Source: Pelecanus crispus (taxonomy: Eukaryota > Chordata > Aves > Pelecaniformes > Pelecanidae). Taken from it: 64,000 nt of DNA. The first letter of the stretch is position 1. The number at the start of each line of letters is the position of its first letter. The stretch is taken from the NCBI RefSeq assembly GCF_030463565.1, contig NC_134662.1:2728001-2792000 (forward strand), given 5' to 3'. Positions 12,901 through 22,460 of the stretch are shown piece after piece. Made by a program: the position numbers and the translations under genes. Under the pieces are notes generated by a model that did not search any database, was not told the origin of the DNA, and saw nothing but the letters and a program-made list of their open reading frames with translations.

Positions 12901-15455
12901 CAACTCTAGGTTTTGCCCTGCGAATTATCACAGCTGCAGCAGTGAGGGGTCACTGGGTGGGCACTCGGTAAGGTGTCCCTGCACCCCACTGTTGGAATTG
13001 CCATCTTCCTGACACCCCTCTGCGGAGGCTGAGGAGGGACCCTTCACCTTCAGTCTCTTGCCCCTCTTCTCCACCCTCTCCAGCTAATTCTTTCTTTCCC
13101 TAACTCATTCAGGAGATAATTAAATGAAGGGTTGTCTCACCTCGGCAGAGATGCAGAGGAAATGCTTTCTCCTGTATTTTATTGGCCATACATTGTCTAT
13201 GTCTCAGTGTTAAATGTCTTCACCCACTGAACCCTATATCTCATATCACCTGGTGCATTAACAAACATACTTCATACAGATATCTAAATGTGAGAAACAA
13301 ATAAAGCTCAAGACTGGCTCTTCATGGAGGCCAGACACTGTCTGGACAATACCCCTATTGGTCTGGGGTGTCAGACCCTGTCTTTGAAAGATCTGTAACC
13401 ACAGTCTGATCATATTCAGCTAAACCTCTTCTCAAGAACTGTCACATGAAACAAATAACTACAGGGTAGTGGAGGTAGGGAAATGGTAAAAAGTACAGGG
13501 GTCACAGCATCTGCCAGGGTGTTGCGTACTTACAGGAATTTCCCATCAGGTTGTGCCCCAGAGTAGAGCCTCCGCTCAGCTTCATCCCGGGGGATGTTGC
13601 CATGGTACCAGGGCATCCTCTCATGGGCTGTGGTGGCGATGAGCTTCTCCACCTGTGGAGCCTGGCTTATGATGGCCTGTTCGAGTGCATCGCCCTGGAA
13701 GAGAGTGAGAAATGAGACCTCCTGCCACTCTGCTGCATTGTTGCATGGCTTCAGCACAGTTTATTTTGCACCCTTTTGGGCAGATGACACAGGAAACTTG
13801 GAAGGTCTCATAACTGAAGTGCCTGTGGCCTTAATCACGTCTATAGCAATAGTGGGTTGAATTCTGTTCTGCTGCAGAGCTGAATTCCTTGCTTATCTAA
13901 ACTGGTCCCATCCCTCAAATCCAGCTGAAGTCCATTGACTTGGTCAATGTGAGGGAAGGGAGAAGCCATCATATTTGTATGGGGGAGCTTGATGTCAGGT
14001 TTGCAGGGTGTCTTTCAGCCTCGCATTCCTGGGAGAGCAGGACCTCTTTCTGGTGCCTCTGCCTTCCTGGCTGCTCACTGTCCCCAGGCACTACAACCTG
14101 TCAAGAGCAGTGCAGTCTGGAAATCATGTGGGAGACCCTAAATTAATTTAATTGGCCCCACACATTTTATAAACAACTGTAGCTTTTCGATTGCCAGTAG
14201 GTGGCAATGTCCTTTGTGTTATCTATCACTGTTCACAGATCAGCTTCAAGGAGAAACCCTATAGATACCTCATTCTGTCAAGCACCTTTGGTCTAAAATA
14301 GGCCACATTTAGAGATCTCTTGTAGCAAGGCTCCATAAAGAAAATGCCTGAGCCGTCTTTCTGTGAGGACTTGGAAGTGTCTGAGTAGCCACTCGAGGTG
14401 ACAGCAGGTAGAAGGAAATTAATTACAGAGCTGCCAGTGTGACCATTTACAGAGTTTTGCCTTATACATATAGTAGTATATATATTCCAGTCTGCAATAA
14501 AATGCAGGAACCTGTCTGTAGCTATTTTTAAATTGAAATAACAGACAGACCTGACCCAGTACCCAGTATCTCAGCCTCATAGGCAAAACCTCCACTGACT
14601 TCAAAGAGCGAGGAAAACCTGAGCAAGAATTTAAGTCTGGTTTCATTACATCTTCAGCACAATGTTATAGAGGCAGAGGCACCTCATATGGGGAGCGATG
14701 GTCTCATTGCAGTGAGCATCCCATGTGCTGCAGAGGAGCAAAGGGCACATGGGGAAATGCTTGCAAAGTGGGCAGAGAGCTCCAATGCCCCACAGAGCAG
14801 ATGTAACATGAGCTGTTCACAGGAAGAGTCTGAAGGCTTGGGAAGATGGTTAGACCTGTTTCTGAAGAAGAAGCTGGAAAAGGAAGAGCTTTAAGACTGC
14901 TCTTAGTGCCAGCAGCCTCTGAGGAGAAGGAACTTGCTTTACTATGCTGTAAGAGGGGGATGACAGCGACAGAGGACAGGGTGGCAAGTGGCAGTAAGCC
15001 CCCGGGGAGCACTCCTTGCACAGTCCCACACCACCTTTGGCAATGGCCAGTACCTCTAGCTTCCACGTCTGCCGGACATATTCGCGCACCATATTGTCCC
15101 TCATGCTGTCGAAGACACCGGGTTGGGGCTCCACACCACTGGGGCGGTTGCAGGGCTTGCGGAGGGTGCAGCAGAGCCCATCGGCATCCTTTGAGTAAAA
15201 CTCACAGAGCTCCTCCGGCCCGCAGTGCGCTTTGCCTCCCGCGATGGCGTAGGTACCGTTCATCTGGCGCTCGATGGCGTAATGGTAAAACTGCAGGTTG
15301 CAGACCATGGAGAGGACGTACCCCCCCAGACTGCGCAGGCATTGCCGCAGCAGGAACAGGCCATCCGACATCCCCGCCAGCTTGAGGTACTCCTCTGCTT
15401 CTGACCTGGCAATGCTGCCGTAGTAAAAGGGCAGGTGAGCAGCAGCATCTGGCAT
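3837..15455 (-). CDS. ZAP70: ZAP70 tyrosine-protein kinase, 12 coding exons (gene span)
   Basis: Cytosolic tyrosine kinase that docks through tandem SH2 domains on doubly phosphorylated ITAMs of the T-cell receptor zeta/CD3 chains and phosphorylates LAT and SLP-76. Twelve minus-strand exons join in phase to 1830 nt, 609 residues (human 619). N-SH2 is about residues 10-102 (phosphotyrosine-binding Arg37), interdomain A carries Tyr126, and C-SH2 is about 163-254 (Arg190). Interdomain B has Tyr285, Tyr305 and Tyr309, matching human Y292, Y315 and Y319. The kinase domain has the glycine loop at 335-340, Lys359, gatekeeper Met404, HRDLAARN with Asp451, DFG Asp469 and activation-loop Tyr482/Tyr483. 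The start [10 protein letters not shown] matches the family. Linker sequence and 'ADDSYYKA' favour ZAP70 over its paralogue SYK. No frameshift or stop is seen, so the gene looks functional. Confidence 0.97.
4330..4442 (-). CDS. ZAP70: ZAP70 coding exon 11: kinase C-lobe
   Basis: Residues 532-568 plus two bases, [18 protein letters not shown] through QQCWTYK. Acceptor ccttcctag|AAAATG, donor CTACAA|gtaagg. A CR1 element ends only about 58 bp upstream of this acceptor (see findings). Confidence 0.94.
4501..4562 (-). repeat. CR1 3' octamer tail, (ATTCTATG) about 7.5 copies
   Basis: Perfect 8-bp tandem repeat, read AATCATAG on the plus strand. It is the 3' terminus of the CR1 and lies next to the acceptor side of ZAP70 intron 10. 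Confidence 0.95.
4501..5128 (-). mobile_element. CR1 LINE, 5'-truncated, in ZAP70 intron 10
   Basis: Non-LTR retrotransposon fragment on the same strand as ZAP70. On the minus strand it encodes the C-terminal end of CR1 ORF2 (reverse transcriptase protein): [19 protein letters not shown], then [30 protein letters not shown] and [13 protein letters not shown]. The conserved tail 'ggttggactggatgatctt' type follows, then about seven ATTCTATG octamers at 4501-4556. The frame is open over most of the fragment, so the copy is fairly young. It lacks the rest of ORF2 and cannot move by itself. Confidence 0.93.
5584..5724 (-). CDS. ZAP70: ZAP70 coding exon 10: activation segment end, APE region
   Basis: Residues 485-531: [16 protein letters not shown], then [18 protein letters not shown] and YGQKPYK. 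WYAPE is the APE motif and SDVWSYG the F-helix. Acceptor gctacag|GCCAGG, donor TACAAG|gtgagg; in phase 0 at both ends. Confidence 0.97.
6347..6539 (-). CDS. ZAP70: ZAP70 coding exon 9: catalytic loop and DFG
   Basis: Residues 420-484. Contains HRDLAARN (Asp451), [10 protein letters not shown] (Asp469) and the activation-loop pair Tyr482/Tyr483 in ADDSYYK. Acceptor cttccccag|AGATGAG, donor TACAAG|gtaagt; ends in phase 0. Confidence 0.97.
6806..7012 (-). CDS. ZAP70: ZAP70 coding exon 8: kinase N-lobe
   Basis: Completes codon 351 and encodes 352-419. Holds the catalytic Lys359 in VAIKVLK, the C-helix [15 protein letters not shown] and the hinge LVMEMA with gatekeeper Met404. Acceptor ctgtgcag|GAAGCAG, donor TCCAAGAA|gtgagt. 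Confidence 0.96.
7240..7425 (+). repeat. MIR-like SINE in ZAP70 intron 7
   Basis: Contains the MIR landmarks in order: ccatttttcaagagggaaac, then tcaggcacaaagtgggcaaa, then agcaacagagccaaggattg and cacgtctcctcagtcttac. It lies between exons 7 and 8, antisense to the gene. Confidence 0.6.
7706..7886 (-). CDS. ZAP70: ZAP70 coding exon 7: linker tyrosines and glycine loop
   Basis: Residues 291-350. [16 protein letters not shown] carries Tyr305 and Tyr309 (human Y315/Y319). [16 protein letters not shown] leads into the glycine loop GAGNFGCV at 335-342. The start at 7886 is inferred from phase: acceptor ttggaaag|GTGCC has almost no pyrimidine tract. The alternative gccagaaag|TCACGC pairs only with an upstream-shifted exon 6 donor. 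The last five or so linker residues before RKSRLLPMD are therefore the least certain part of the model. Donor ATGAGAAA|gtgagt. Confidence 0.9.
8489..8537 (-). CDS. ZAP70: ZAP70 coding exon 6: interdomain B, Tyr285
   Basis: Residues 275-290, [16 protein letters not shown], plus one base. Tyr285 in DGYTPEP corresponds to human Tyr292, the Cbl-binding negative regulatory site. Acceptor ttttccag|AGAAAC, donor CTGTAG|gtgagc. Confidence 0.92.
9736..9776 (-). CDS. ZAP70: ZAP70 coding exon 5: interdomain B, two possible donors
   Basis: Small linker exon encoding [12 protein letters not shown] and, if the distal donor is used, Val-Ser. The donor region reads CCCTCC|gtgagc|gtaagt, so splicing can occur after base 9742 or after base 9736. 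Both keep the frame and differ by two residues. Mammals have a similar Ala/Pro-rich linker ending in THP. Acceptor gattcacag|CATCTG. Confidence 0.88.
10478..10556 (-). CDS. ZAP70: ZAP70 coding exon 4: end of C-SH2, start of interdomain B
   Basis: Residues 235-260, [16 protein letters not shown] then [10 protein letters not shown], plus one base of codon 261. Acceptor tttcccag|TTGGTG, donor GCCAG|gtgaga. The segment after the conserved Cys diverges from mammals, as expected at the start of the flexible linker. Confidence 0.95.
11029..11093. repeat. 19-bp tandem repeat, 3.4 copies
   Basis: Unit ACCAGACCAGCCCCTGGCC, three perfect copies plus eight bases, in ZAP70 intron 3. Identical copies suggest recent or active slippage; copy number may vary between individuals. 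Confidence 0.95.
11508..12072 (+). mobile_element. Solo LTR of an ERVL-like endogenous retrovirus
   Basis: A 565-bp element from TGTCCTGGTTT to AAACCATGACA, with short inverted ends TG...CA. It has an (ATT)-rich stretch at about 11868-11935 followed by ATTAAA, a likely polyadenylation signal. The layout is that of a bird LTR family I recognise by its TGTCCTGGTTTCAGC start and its AACCAYGACA end. No internal retroviral genes are present, so it is a recombination remnant. It lies in ZAP70 intron 3, opposite to the gene. The five flanking bases, GATGT and GATTC, match only partly as a target duplication. Confidence 0.85.
12736..12874 (-). CDS. ZAP70: ZAP70 coding exon 3: C-SH2 core
   Basis: Completes codon 188 and encodes 189-234. 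Arg190 of the FLLR motif binds phosphotyrosine. The stretch [13 protein letters not shown] is nearly identical to the mammalian protein. Acceptor cctaccag|GCTGAG, donor CTGGCAG|gtaccg; ends in phase 0. Confidence 0.96.
13534..13694 (-). CDS. ZAP70: ZAP70 coding exon 2: interdomain A / start of C-SH2
   Basis: Residues 135-187 plus two bases of codon 188. Acceptor cttccag|GGCGAT, donor TTCCT|gtaagt. Encodes [17 protein letters not shown], the interdomain A helix, and [14 protein letters not shown], the opening of the second SH2 domain. Confidence 0.96.
15054..15455 (-). CDS. ZAP70: ZAP70 coding exon 1: N-SH2 and interdomain A
   Basis: Encodes residues 1-134, [10 protein letters not shown] through RQTWKLE. 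It holds the whole N-terminal SH2 domain with the FLLRQ motif (Arg37 binds phosphotyrosine), the KPCNRPSG segment and Tyr126. It ends in phase 0 at the donor CTAGAG|gtactg. The ATG is the first codon of the conserved family N-terminus. The spliced exon extends upstream as 5'UTR to about 15510. Confidence 0.96.
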
Positions 15456-15510
15456 CTCTGCGCGCTCGCTGGGACTGCTTCGGTCGACTCACACACTGCT
15501 GGTGCTCGAT
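15456..15510 (-). other. ZAP70: ZAP70 5'UTR part of the first coding exon
   Basis: On the minus strand an acceptor tttattccag|ATCGAG lies 55 nt before the ATG, so a non-coding exon further upstream (above 15.5 kb) is expected, as in mammals. That upstream exon and its promoter could not be placed with confidence. The 55 nt contain no upstream ATG. Confidence 0.6.
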
Positions 15511-15664
15511 CTGGAATAAAGAAGCAAAGTTCTTCACCGACACATAATTTTGCAAAAAGGTTTAATTGGAATTCAGACTTGTTGGCCCTTCAGCCCTCAG
15601 CTGACTATCTGTAGTGTCATTTCAAACATCGCATGGAGAGTAGCAGTGGGTGCATTCATATCCA

Positions 15665-15950
15665 CAGCCAGAGAATCCCACAGTGATTCCTCTATCCCAC
15701 TCTGAATGCAGCTAGAAACTGTAAGTAAAAATCCATCTGATCTTGGCTTAAAGTTTTCAAGCAATAGAGAATGCACCGAATCCTACAGTGAATTGTTCCA
15801 ATGGTTAATTACGTTCACTATTAAAAATGAGCTTCTTACATCCATCATGAAGTTTTTAGCTTTGACTTCCTACCATTTTCTCTCCAGCCCTGTTCACAAT
15901 AAAAGGAAATTCTTTTGCCTCTCTGAATAAATTAGTTTTGCCATAAGGGT
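15665..15950 (-). repeat. Old CR1-like fragment upstream of ZAP70
   Basis: On the plus strand it reads like an antisense CR1 3' coding part: gaattgttccaatggttaat, then cactattaaaaatgagcttc and ttgacttcctaccattttct. It is diverged and lacks a recognisable octamer tail. Confidence 0.5.
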
Positions 15951-18750
15951 CTGTAAGACCAAAATCTTAAATGGAATAAGATTAAAACATGAGATGGATA
16001 TTAAATATCTAAAAAACATTTAGATACACAATTGCACCAAACACAGCAAAAGGAGATAAAGATAAACCCAAGTGCTTCTGGGCAGACATTAACCTTCAGT
16101 TGACAGAACAGGAAGAAACCTTCCTCTAATTGTCTCTTGAAAAATTTATGGGTTTTTTCCCATGATACCTGACTCTGGCTGGTTTCTGAATTTGACCAAT
16201 ACTCTGATCCCATCTGGCAGTTCCTATTTCTACATCGTGCACATCCTCCAGAGAAGGCTCAGATGTGGCCAGCCATCACCACAAAGTGAGCTTAATCCCA
16301 CCGTCTCTGTCGAGCTGCAATGCGCAAGTATTACTGGAGCCCCCTGTTCAGAACAGCCTAAAACCAGAAATGTACCTACCGCCGTGCTGCTGCAGCACCA
16401 GCTCGTGGTGGGAACCCAGCAAGAAATGGCACTTTGTTGACTGAGTCACTGCAGAGCCCCTTCTGCCAAAGAGCTATAGGTCTTGTATCAAATCATCTAA
16501 ATTCCCACCCACAAACAGAAGCCGATTTCCAGTGATTAATGGAAACATTATCATATTTGAAGGGTCTCATTTGTTCCCCAGAGCCCAATCTTTGATTTTG
16601 TCATTGCGCAGATGCTGACCCCAAAAAGATCAGAGCGTTTGTCTTCATCCGCATTTCCCGCAAATGCGTCACTCCAGTTCAGAGTACAGAAAACACTAGC
16701 TCTTTGGCCAGCACACTGGCTATGTGCCCTGATTCTTCCAAACGTAACTCTGATTTCTGAACATGATGGGAGAAGTCGCTGCCCAATGGGTTGGGCCCAC
16801 CGCGCTGTTCCCGAAGCGGCCCCTGCTCTCAGGCAGCGGCTGGCGCTGTGCCTGGGCTGTGCTCAGCCCTGCTCCATCGCACCCAGCCTGCCGCAGCCCG
16901 CCGAGCAGCACAGCGATAGGGCTGCCTCCTGCCCGGCTCTGGGACTGCTGGAGCTGGCAAGGGGTCGGTTGGATACGCGCTTTGTATGGGCAGGAACGGG
17001 ATAGGGGTCAGGAGAAAACCGCACAGGAGAAAGCGTTCTGCTGTGTGCACCCTGCTCTGCTCAGCCTGCAACAGCAAAGACCCTCGGGGAGCTGGATTTA
17101 TGGCAACCAGCCTCTTCTCTACCTGTTTGTCTGTTGCCTTCATTAAGCCCAGAAATGGCCCTGACGAGAACAGGAAGGGAGAGCAGGCCCTGCCGAGGAG
17201 GAGTTTTAGCCGAGGCAGGAAACCACAACAGGAAGCTGTCAGTGGCGTTTGCAGCTTGGGTGCGGGACTAGCATAAACCGTATCAGGCTCTGCACAAATA
17301 AACCTGAGTTGTGAAGCCCCTTTCATCAAATTCATCAAATGAAGCAAAGTGGGGTCTTGGCAGACCTGCCAGTCTGGACACAGAAGGAAAATGAAAACAT
17401 CCTGCAGCTCAGATCCTAACTGGAGTCAGTGCTTGGAACCAAAGCAAACGTCCTAATCCCTTGATGCCTCCAGGCATCAGAGCAGCCCAGACACTGGACA
17501 GGCGTATCCCCCACATTCAGCTCCTGAGACGGGATGACTGCCAGGTCAACCCAACCTCAGCCCGGTCCCAGGGGAGGGCAGGTCCCAGGAAGGTGGGTTG
17601 AAGGATGTGAGGAGCGAGGATGGCAGCTCTTGGTTTTAACTGCAGAGTCAGGCTCATGAGTCACGTTCACGAGTCAAGGAAGAGGAAGCACTGAGTGGGC
17701 AGTGGAACGTCGGTGGCCTTCTTCATGTACTACTAATTTCCACTAGCTACCTGGGATAAACAGTGACTAGGTACAAGGACACCGCACCCAAATATGCTGA
17801 TTCCTTTTTCTGGAAAGTCCAGGACCAGAACATCACAGCAAATGGAACATGTTTGACAATTGTTCAGACAGGTGAAAATGAGCCGGCAGAAGCCATTGAT
17901 GACCACCGAGCTCCCACAAAGTTTCCAGCTGCCTACACAGGTGGTTCTGTTATAAACAGACTGGTTTTCCTCTCCAAGCACAGGGCTGTGAGTCAAGAAA
18001 GCCTCACAGAGTGAACCCAGGGATCAGAGGTTGGTTCAGGCTATGCCACCCATTTTATACAAGCCTTGCTGCCACAAATGAACACTGTTAGAAAATTACC
18101 CTTATTAGAAAAAACTTCTAAGTCCCCGGCCATGAGGGAAAGTCATGCCCTGAAGTCTGAGAGCAGATTTGAACAGGATGATTTATAGCCTCTCTAAAGC
18201 GCTCGCTTTTAAAAATTTTGTCCTACCATCCTGGCTCTTTCTATTGCCCATACATCAGCCCAGGGTCTTCTGGGCATAGCTAAGCTCCTCTTCCAAACTA
18301 CAGCTCTGTTCCTTAGCATTACCTCTGGGTGGACCTGAACAGCCCTGATAAAACCTCAACACACCTGCATAAACCTCATAGTTTGCACAGTTTGCACAAA
18401 CTTCATTGTTTTCCCACACTGTAAAATGCAGACGAAAATGAGAAACTATTTCATGGATTGCTTTTATGAACATAACAAACTAGTGCCTGGAAGAAGCTGT
18501 GCAAGGGGCACCACTATTCATTTCAAGTAACAGGACCTGATTTTTCCAGCACCTGCTTAATCTCTGTCCCTTGGGCTGCAGCGACCCAGATGCCAGGTGT
18601 TCCTGTTGGCTTTGGGCACTCCCCCCAGGTTAGAAACAGCAACTCAAGGAGAACAGCCGTAAAACCAGGGCTCCTGTGATAAATGGCCATGATTGCAAGT
18701 TGATGTTATGACGTGAAGATGCACAGAAAAAAGCAACACCCATGTGAAAA
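15951..18750. other. Upstream flank of ZAP70, no coding exon seen
   Basis: No recognisable protein. 16770-17000 is a small GC-rich patch and 17171-17235 a cluster of ETS and RUNX motifs (annotated separately). The non-coding first exon of ZAP70 probably lies somewhere here, but no donor could be chosen. Confidence 0.5.
17171..17235. promoter_or_regulatory. Candidate lymphoid element: ETS/RUNX/ETS motif cluster
   Basis: CAGGAAGG at 17171-17178, then CAGGAAA next to AACCACA (17221-17227), then CAGGAAG at 17229-17235. CAGGAAG is an ETS core and AACCACA a RUNX site. It lies 1.7 kb upstream of the ZAP70 start codon. The role is inferred from motifs only. Confidence 0.3.
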
Positions 18751-18823
18751 GTAGTTGGATCTGTGCACCGTAACACACAGGAAAGCCAGACAGGAAGCTA
18801 TTGAGATGTCAGTCAATCAGATC

Positions 18824-18832
18824 TATATATAG
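18824..18832. promoter_or_regulatory. Possible TATA box (TATATATAG)
   Basis: TATATATAG with GTCAATCAG just upstream on the plus strand. The core is nearly palindromic, so orientation is unclear. A 29-codon frame starts at 18962 downstream; no homology is recognised. It could equally belong to a minus-strand upstream ZAP70 exon or be chance. Confidence 0.2.
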
Positions 18833-19194
18833 CCAGCAACTTGCTTTTACTTAGATCAGACAAGAACCATCAGGAACTGGTTTGATTTTATAATTTCTCA
18901 GAACAGCAGAACCGCTTTGTGTGAATCCAGAGCCAGTCCCCGAGAGCAGCGGGGTGCACTGATGAAACTGGAGGAGGCACTGGCAGACCTTAGCATCCTC
19001 TTAGGACCGTATTTTCTGTATCATTGTCCTGGCAGCAATAATCCCTTGTAACACAGCCCTGGCTGGCTAGGCTGTCCCTTTAAGGTGGCTGGGTCAGCCT
19101 GGGGTAGAGGAGGGACCTTCCCCGGGGAGATGGGGGAGCCAGCAGGGAGGGCTGGAGAATGGGACCCAGGTGATGGGGAACCAGCCTGGAGGGG

Positions 19195-19727
19195 TATAAA
19201 AGGGGGCCAGGAGGGTGGTGTGTGCTTTGGAGGTTGTGGTAGGAGCTGCTGCTGAGGTTTGTGTTGGCAGTGTGGGGAGGGGTGTTTAACAATTTTCTAA
19301 AAGGTGTTTAACTAGGGGGGGGAGGTAACTGCAAATAAGATCTGCCATGGTAAATGTGCCTGTGGCATTGCTGAAAGGTCAGGTCAGCCTCTCTGATGGG
19401 AGCTGGGGTCTCTGAGCTCCTCTGTGGGTCACTTCTGCTGCCTTCCAGGGCTGGGGGTGTTGGGGGCAGGCTGAGCTGGGGCATGGGCAGTTGGTGGGCT
19501 GATGGGCAGGGGAGCAGCCCAGCCTTAGGGGCTTGCCTGCCCTGCAGGCAGGGGTGAAGGCAGCTGGGTGGGTGTGGGGCATCTGTTCTGCCCTCAGCTC
19601 CTAACTGTCCTGTGCTGCCTTCTTGTCTCCTCCTGATGTGAGCTGGTCTCTTTGACCACCTCATGGGAAGGAAAATGCTTCTCATGGTGCCTTGCCTAGA
19701 CCCACCTGCAGTTAATATGAGAATAAA
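19195..19727 (+). promoter_or_regulatory. TATA box and AATAAA 0.53 kb apart, unknown unit
   Basis: TATAAAAGG at 19195-19203 in a G-rich setting and AATAAA at 19722-19727 on the same strand. Between them no convincing reading frame is seen on the plus strand. It could be a short non-coding transcription unit or an unrecognised LTR; termini of an LTR were not found. Confidence 0.25.
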
Positions 19728-22354
19728 TGTGCTTTCTTATGGTGCTGTTCACAGCCCCTTCTATTCAGTGCTTTAGGAAAGCACTGGGGTTACTTCAACC
19801 CTCCTGTTGTTCACTGAGCTCCGCTGGTCCCTGCGGAGGGGCAGCTGGCTGCAGGAGTGGGGCTGAGCCTGATGAGCAGAGGCTGTGGCAGAGCAAAGGT
19901 GTAGGTAGGCAGGATTAGAGGCGGAAGCAGGGTGAGGAGCAGAGAGGGATGGCAGAAAATGGAGCAAGTCTCAAGCAGCAGCTGTTTCCCTCTGTACCTG
20001 CAGAGGCAGTGGGCATGTACAGGGACCTTCTGGCTTCCCCAGAGCAACTCTCCCCCATCCCTTCCCCTGGATTCCCTTCTGTTGTTCCTGATTTGATCTG
20101 AGAGCTAGATTTACAGTGGAAAGCTTGGTTGAAGATGTGAAGGGCTGAAAAATGTCTACAGTGTACAAGTTGCCTTTCCAATTCACTCTTCCCAGGAGCA
20201 GCTGGCACCGTGCGAGAGGATGAACTGAAGAGCTGATTCCTGGAGCTCAGGCACATGGGTTTTTTAAATCTTAAATAACACAAGACTCAAAATTACTTTG
20301 ATTCAACTTGAAATGCTTCTTAGTTTAAAGAAAAGCCTGAAAAACTTAACTTTGGATTGGCCTGACTAGACTCTTCTAATTGTTCTTGATTAATGTTTAA
20401 TTCTTATTTATGCACTCCATGGCAGCGCTTCCCAAGATTTCCTCATGAGCACTTACATTCCTGGCTATAACTGCTTTCCTAACCTCCCTGCTGACTACTC
20501 ATTAAAACCTCAGCTACCCAACCATTTATTAACACTTGAATTATGTGTGAGTGGGAGTTTATGAAAGTGTGAGCCCATTTATGTTCGTACTCATAAACAG
20601 TGTGCCTTCTGCTTGCATATGAAGATAATAATCTTTTCTACTTCTCAGTGAGTATTACTGACTCAGTCCTGCCTGAAATGGTTGTGTTTACAGAGGCACA
20701 CAGAAAAACCTCCCTGATTTCCATTAAGGACCTTGTCTGCCCTTCTTGTCCTTGAAGCAAGCAGGTGAGTCCAAACTGCCTCTCTACTGTCTGTGGATCC
20801 CAGGCCAAGTGCAGAAATGCTTCATATACCTCCTCTTGCTTTGAAGTGGAACATGGGAGACATTTGGCCCCAGGGACAGTCCTTCTTGGAAGGAAAAATG
20901 TTAAATTCCACAGCAGCACTTGCAAGGCCCAAGGAGGAGGACCTGGTGCTCCTGCAATGCACATGGTGTGAAGGCTTCTAACAGTGACAGGACTGTACCA
21001 GACACAGGCTTTAAGAAAAGCTGGTACTGTGGAGATCAGTACCCTTCTTGCCCCTTCTAAATCCTTAGCCAGAGAGCTAGTGCCACCCCATCACACTATT
21101 ACTGGAGATCAAAAATAGAGGGGATGGTTCTGCTCAAATGCTTGTGGCCTTATGGCACAGGTACGCTAGAAGCAGACGGTGCTGACCCAGTGGCAGGGCT
21201 AATGGGTGACTCGTTTTCTGGGCCTCCTTCCACCCACGGATCTGAGCTAGGCAGGCTGCCTTGGGTCCCCTCAGCTCTGTTAAAACATTCATTCCCATTA
21301 ACAGTGCTCTTGCTTGCAGGTAGTGTTTGAGGGGTTGACGCGCAAGCACGCTGCTCACAGCCCTTCCTGCAGAGCCCGCCTGGCACTTGTATCTGTGCCC
21401 AGAGGCTCTGAAGTTGCCGTGTGTCACCTCTGCTCCCATCTTGCAGCTCTCGGATCATTCCTTCTTGCTGCTCTGTTTCGACTTGGCCACTCTGAACCTG
21501 CCCGAGCAGGTGAGGGTGCTCATCCCTCTCCAAAAGAGAGAAACGGTGCAATAGAGCATGGAAAATTGATGACATGCTTGTTTGGTGCAGTCAGATGGCA
21601 ATAAAGGTCTGAGCTCATTCATATCCTGCTGGGGACTTGTTTTCCTTCTGTGGTTATTTGTCAAATGCTAATGAGCGGAAGCAATTTGCTCCTCTAGCTT
21701 TGAGAGCAGGAGGTGGGGAGGGGGCTGGGGAGGGAGAAGGCCACCTGCATGGGGCCTGGTGGGTATAACTATCTGCCTCTTTTGTTCAAGCTGTTGTTTT
21801 AACGGCTGGGATTGCCTTGTTTCCCAGAAAGCAGTTTTCTGGTAGTACCCTGCTTCCTCCGGGTTCTTCAGCAATGCTTGTGAGCCTGCAATGTAGCTGC
21901 CTCGGGGGGAGCATGAGGCAGGGCTCGGTGCCTCCCCGCAGGAGACTGGGCAGGTATTTCTGCAGTGCCATAGCAGGGGAGTGTGATGGGCAGAGTGCGG
22001 TCCCCTGAGCCAAAGCACAGTGAGGATATTGCAGTAGGAAGTACTGATGGGTCTCTGAAATGTGCAGGTGGTGGGTTACTACTTCTGGATTAACACAGGT
22101 GAATTGTTGTATGCATTAACTTGTTTCCTATTTACACGTGGTCACACCCGTGGTGCGCACTCTGCTAGAAAGAGCATGTGATACCTGTTTCTCACTAAAA
22201 CCTTGATGTCTGGTTGTACACTGCTTGGGGAGTGTGGATGGAAAGACCCAACCAACCATGCGGATCTCTGTATGCTCCTCGACACCCGAGTGCAGCACAG
22301 AGCAATGCAAGTGGCTGCTCTTAGTCTGCTTTGCACTGGGTGATCACTGGCCAC

Positions 22355-22460
22355 AGAGCTGACTCTAGTTCTGCCACTAACTATAGGAGTTTGGGCTAAA
22401 TACTTACCTCTTTCCCTAAGGAAAGGGGTATTGGTTCTTTATCTAGTGCTTCTCTTCCAT
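22355..22460 (+). repeat. MIR-like SINE fragment
   Basis: ctagttctgccactaactat followed by gggctaaatacttacctctt matches the order of the MIR body ('tctgccactaact... gggcaagtcacttacctctc'). Diverged. Confidence 0.45.

Noticed and set aside
3837-15455. SYK instead of ZAP70
   Set aside because: N-terminus [24 protein letters not shown] and [20 protein letters not shown] are ZAP70-type and differ from SYK.
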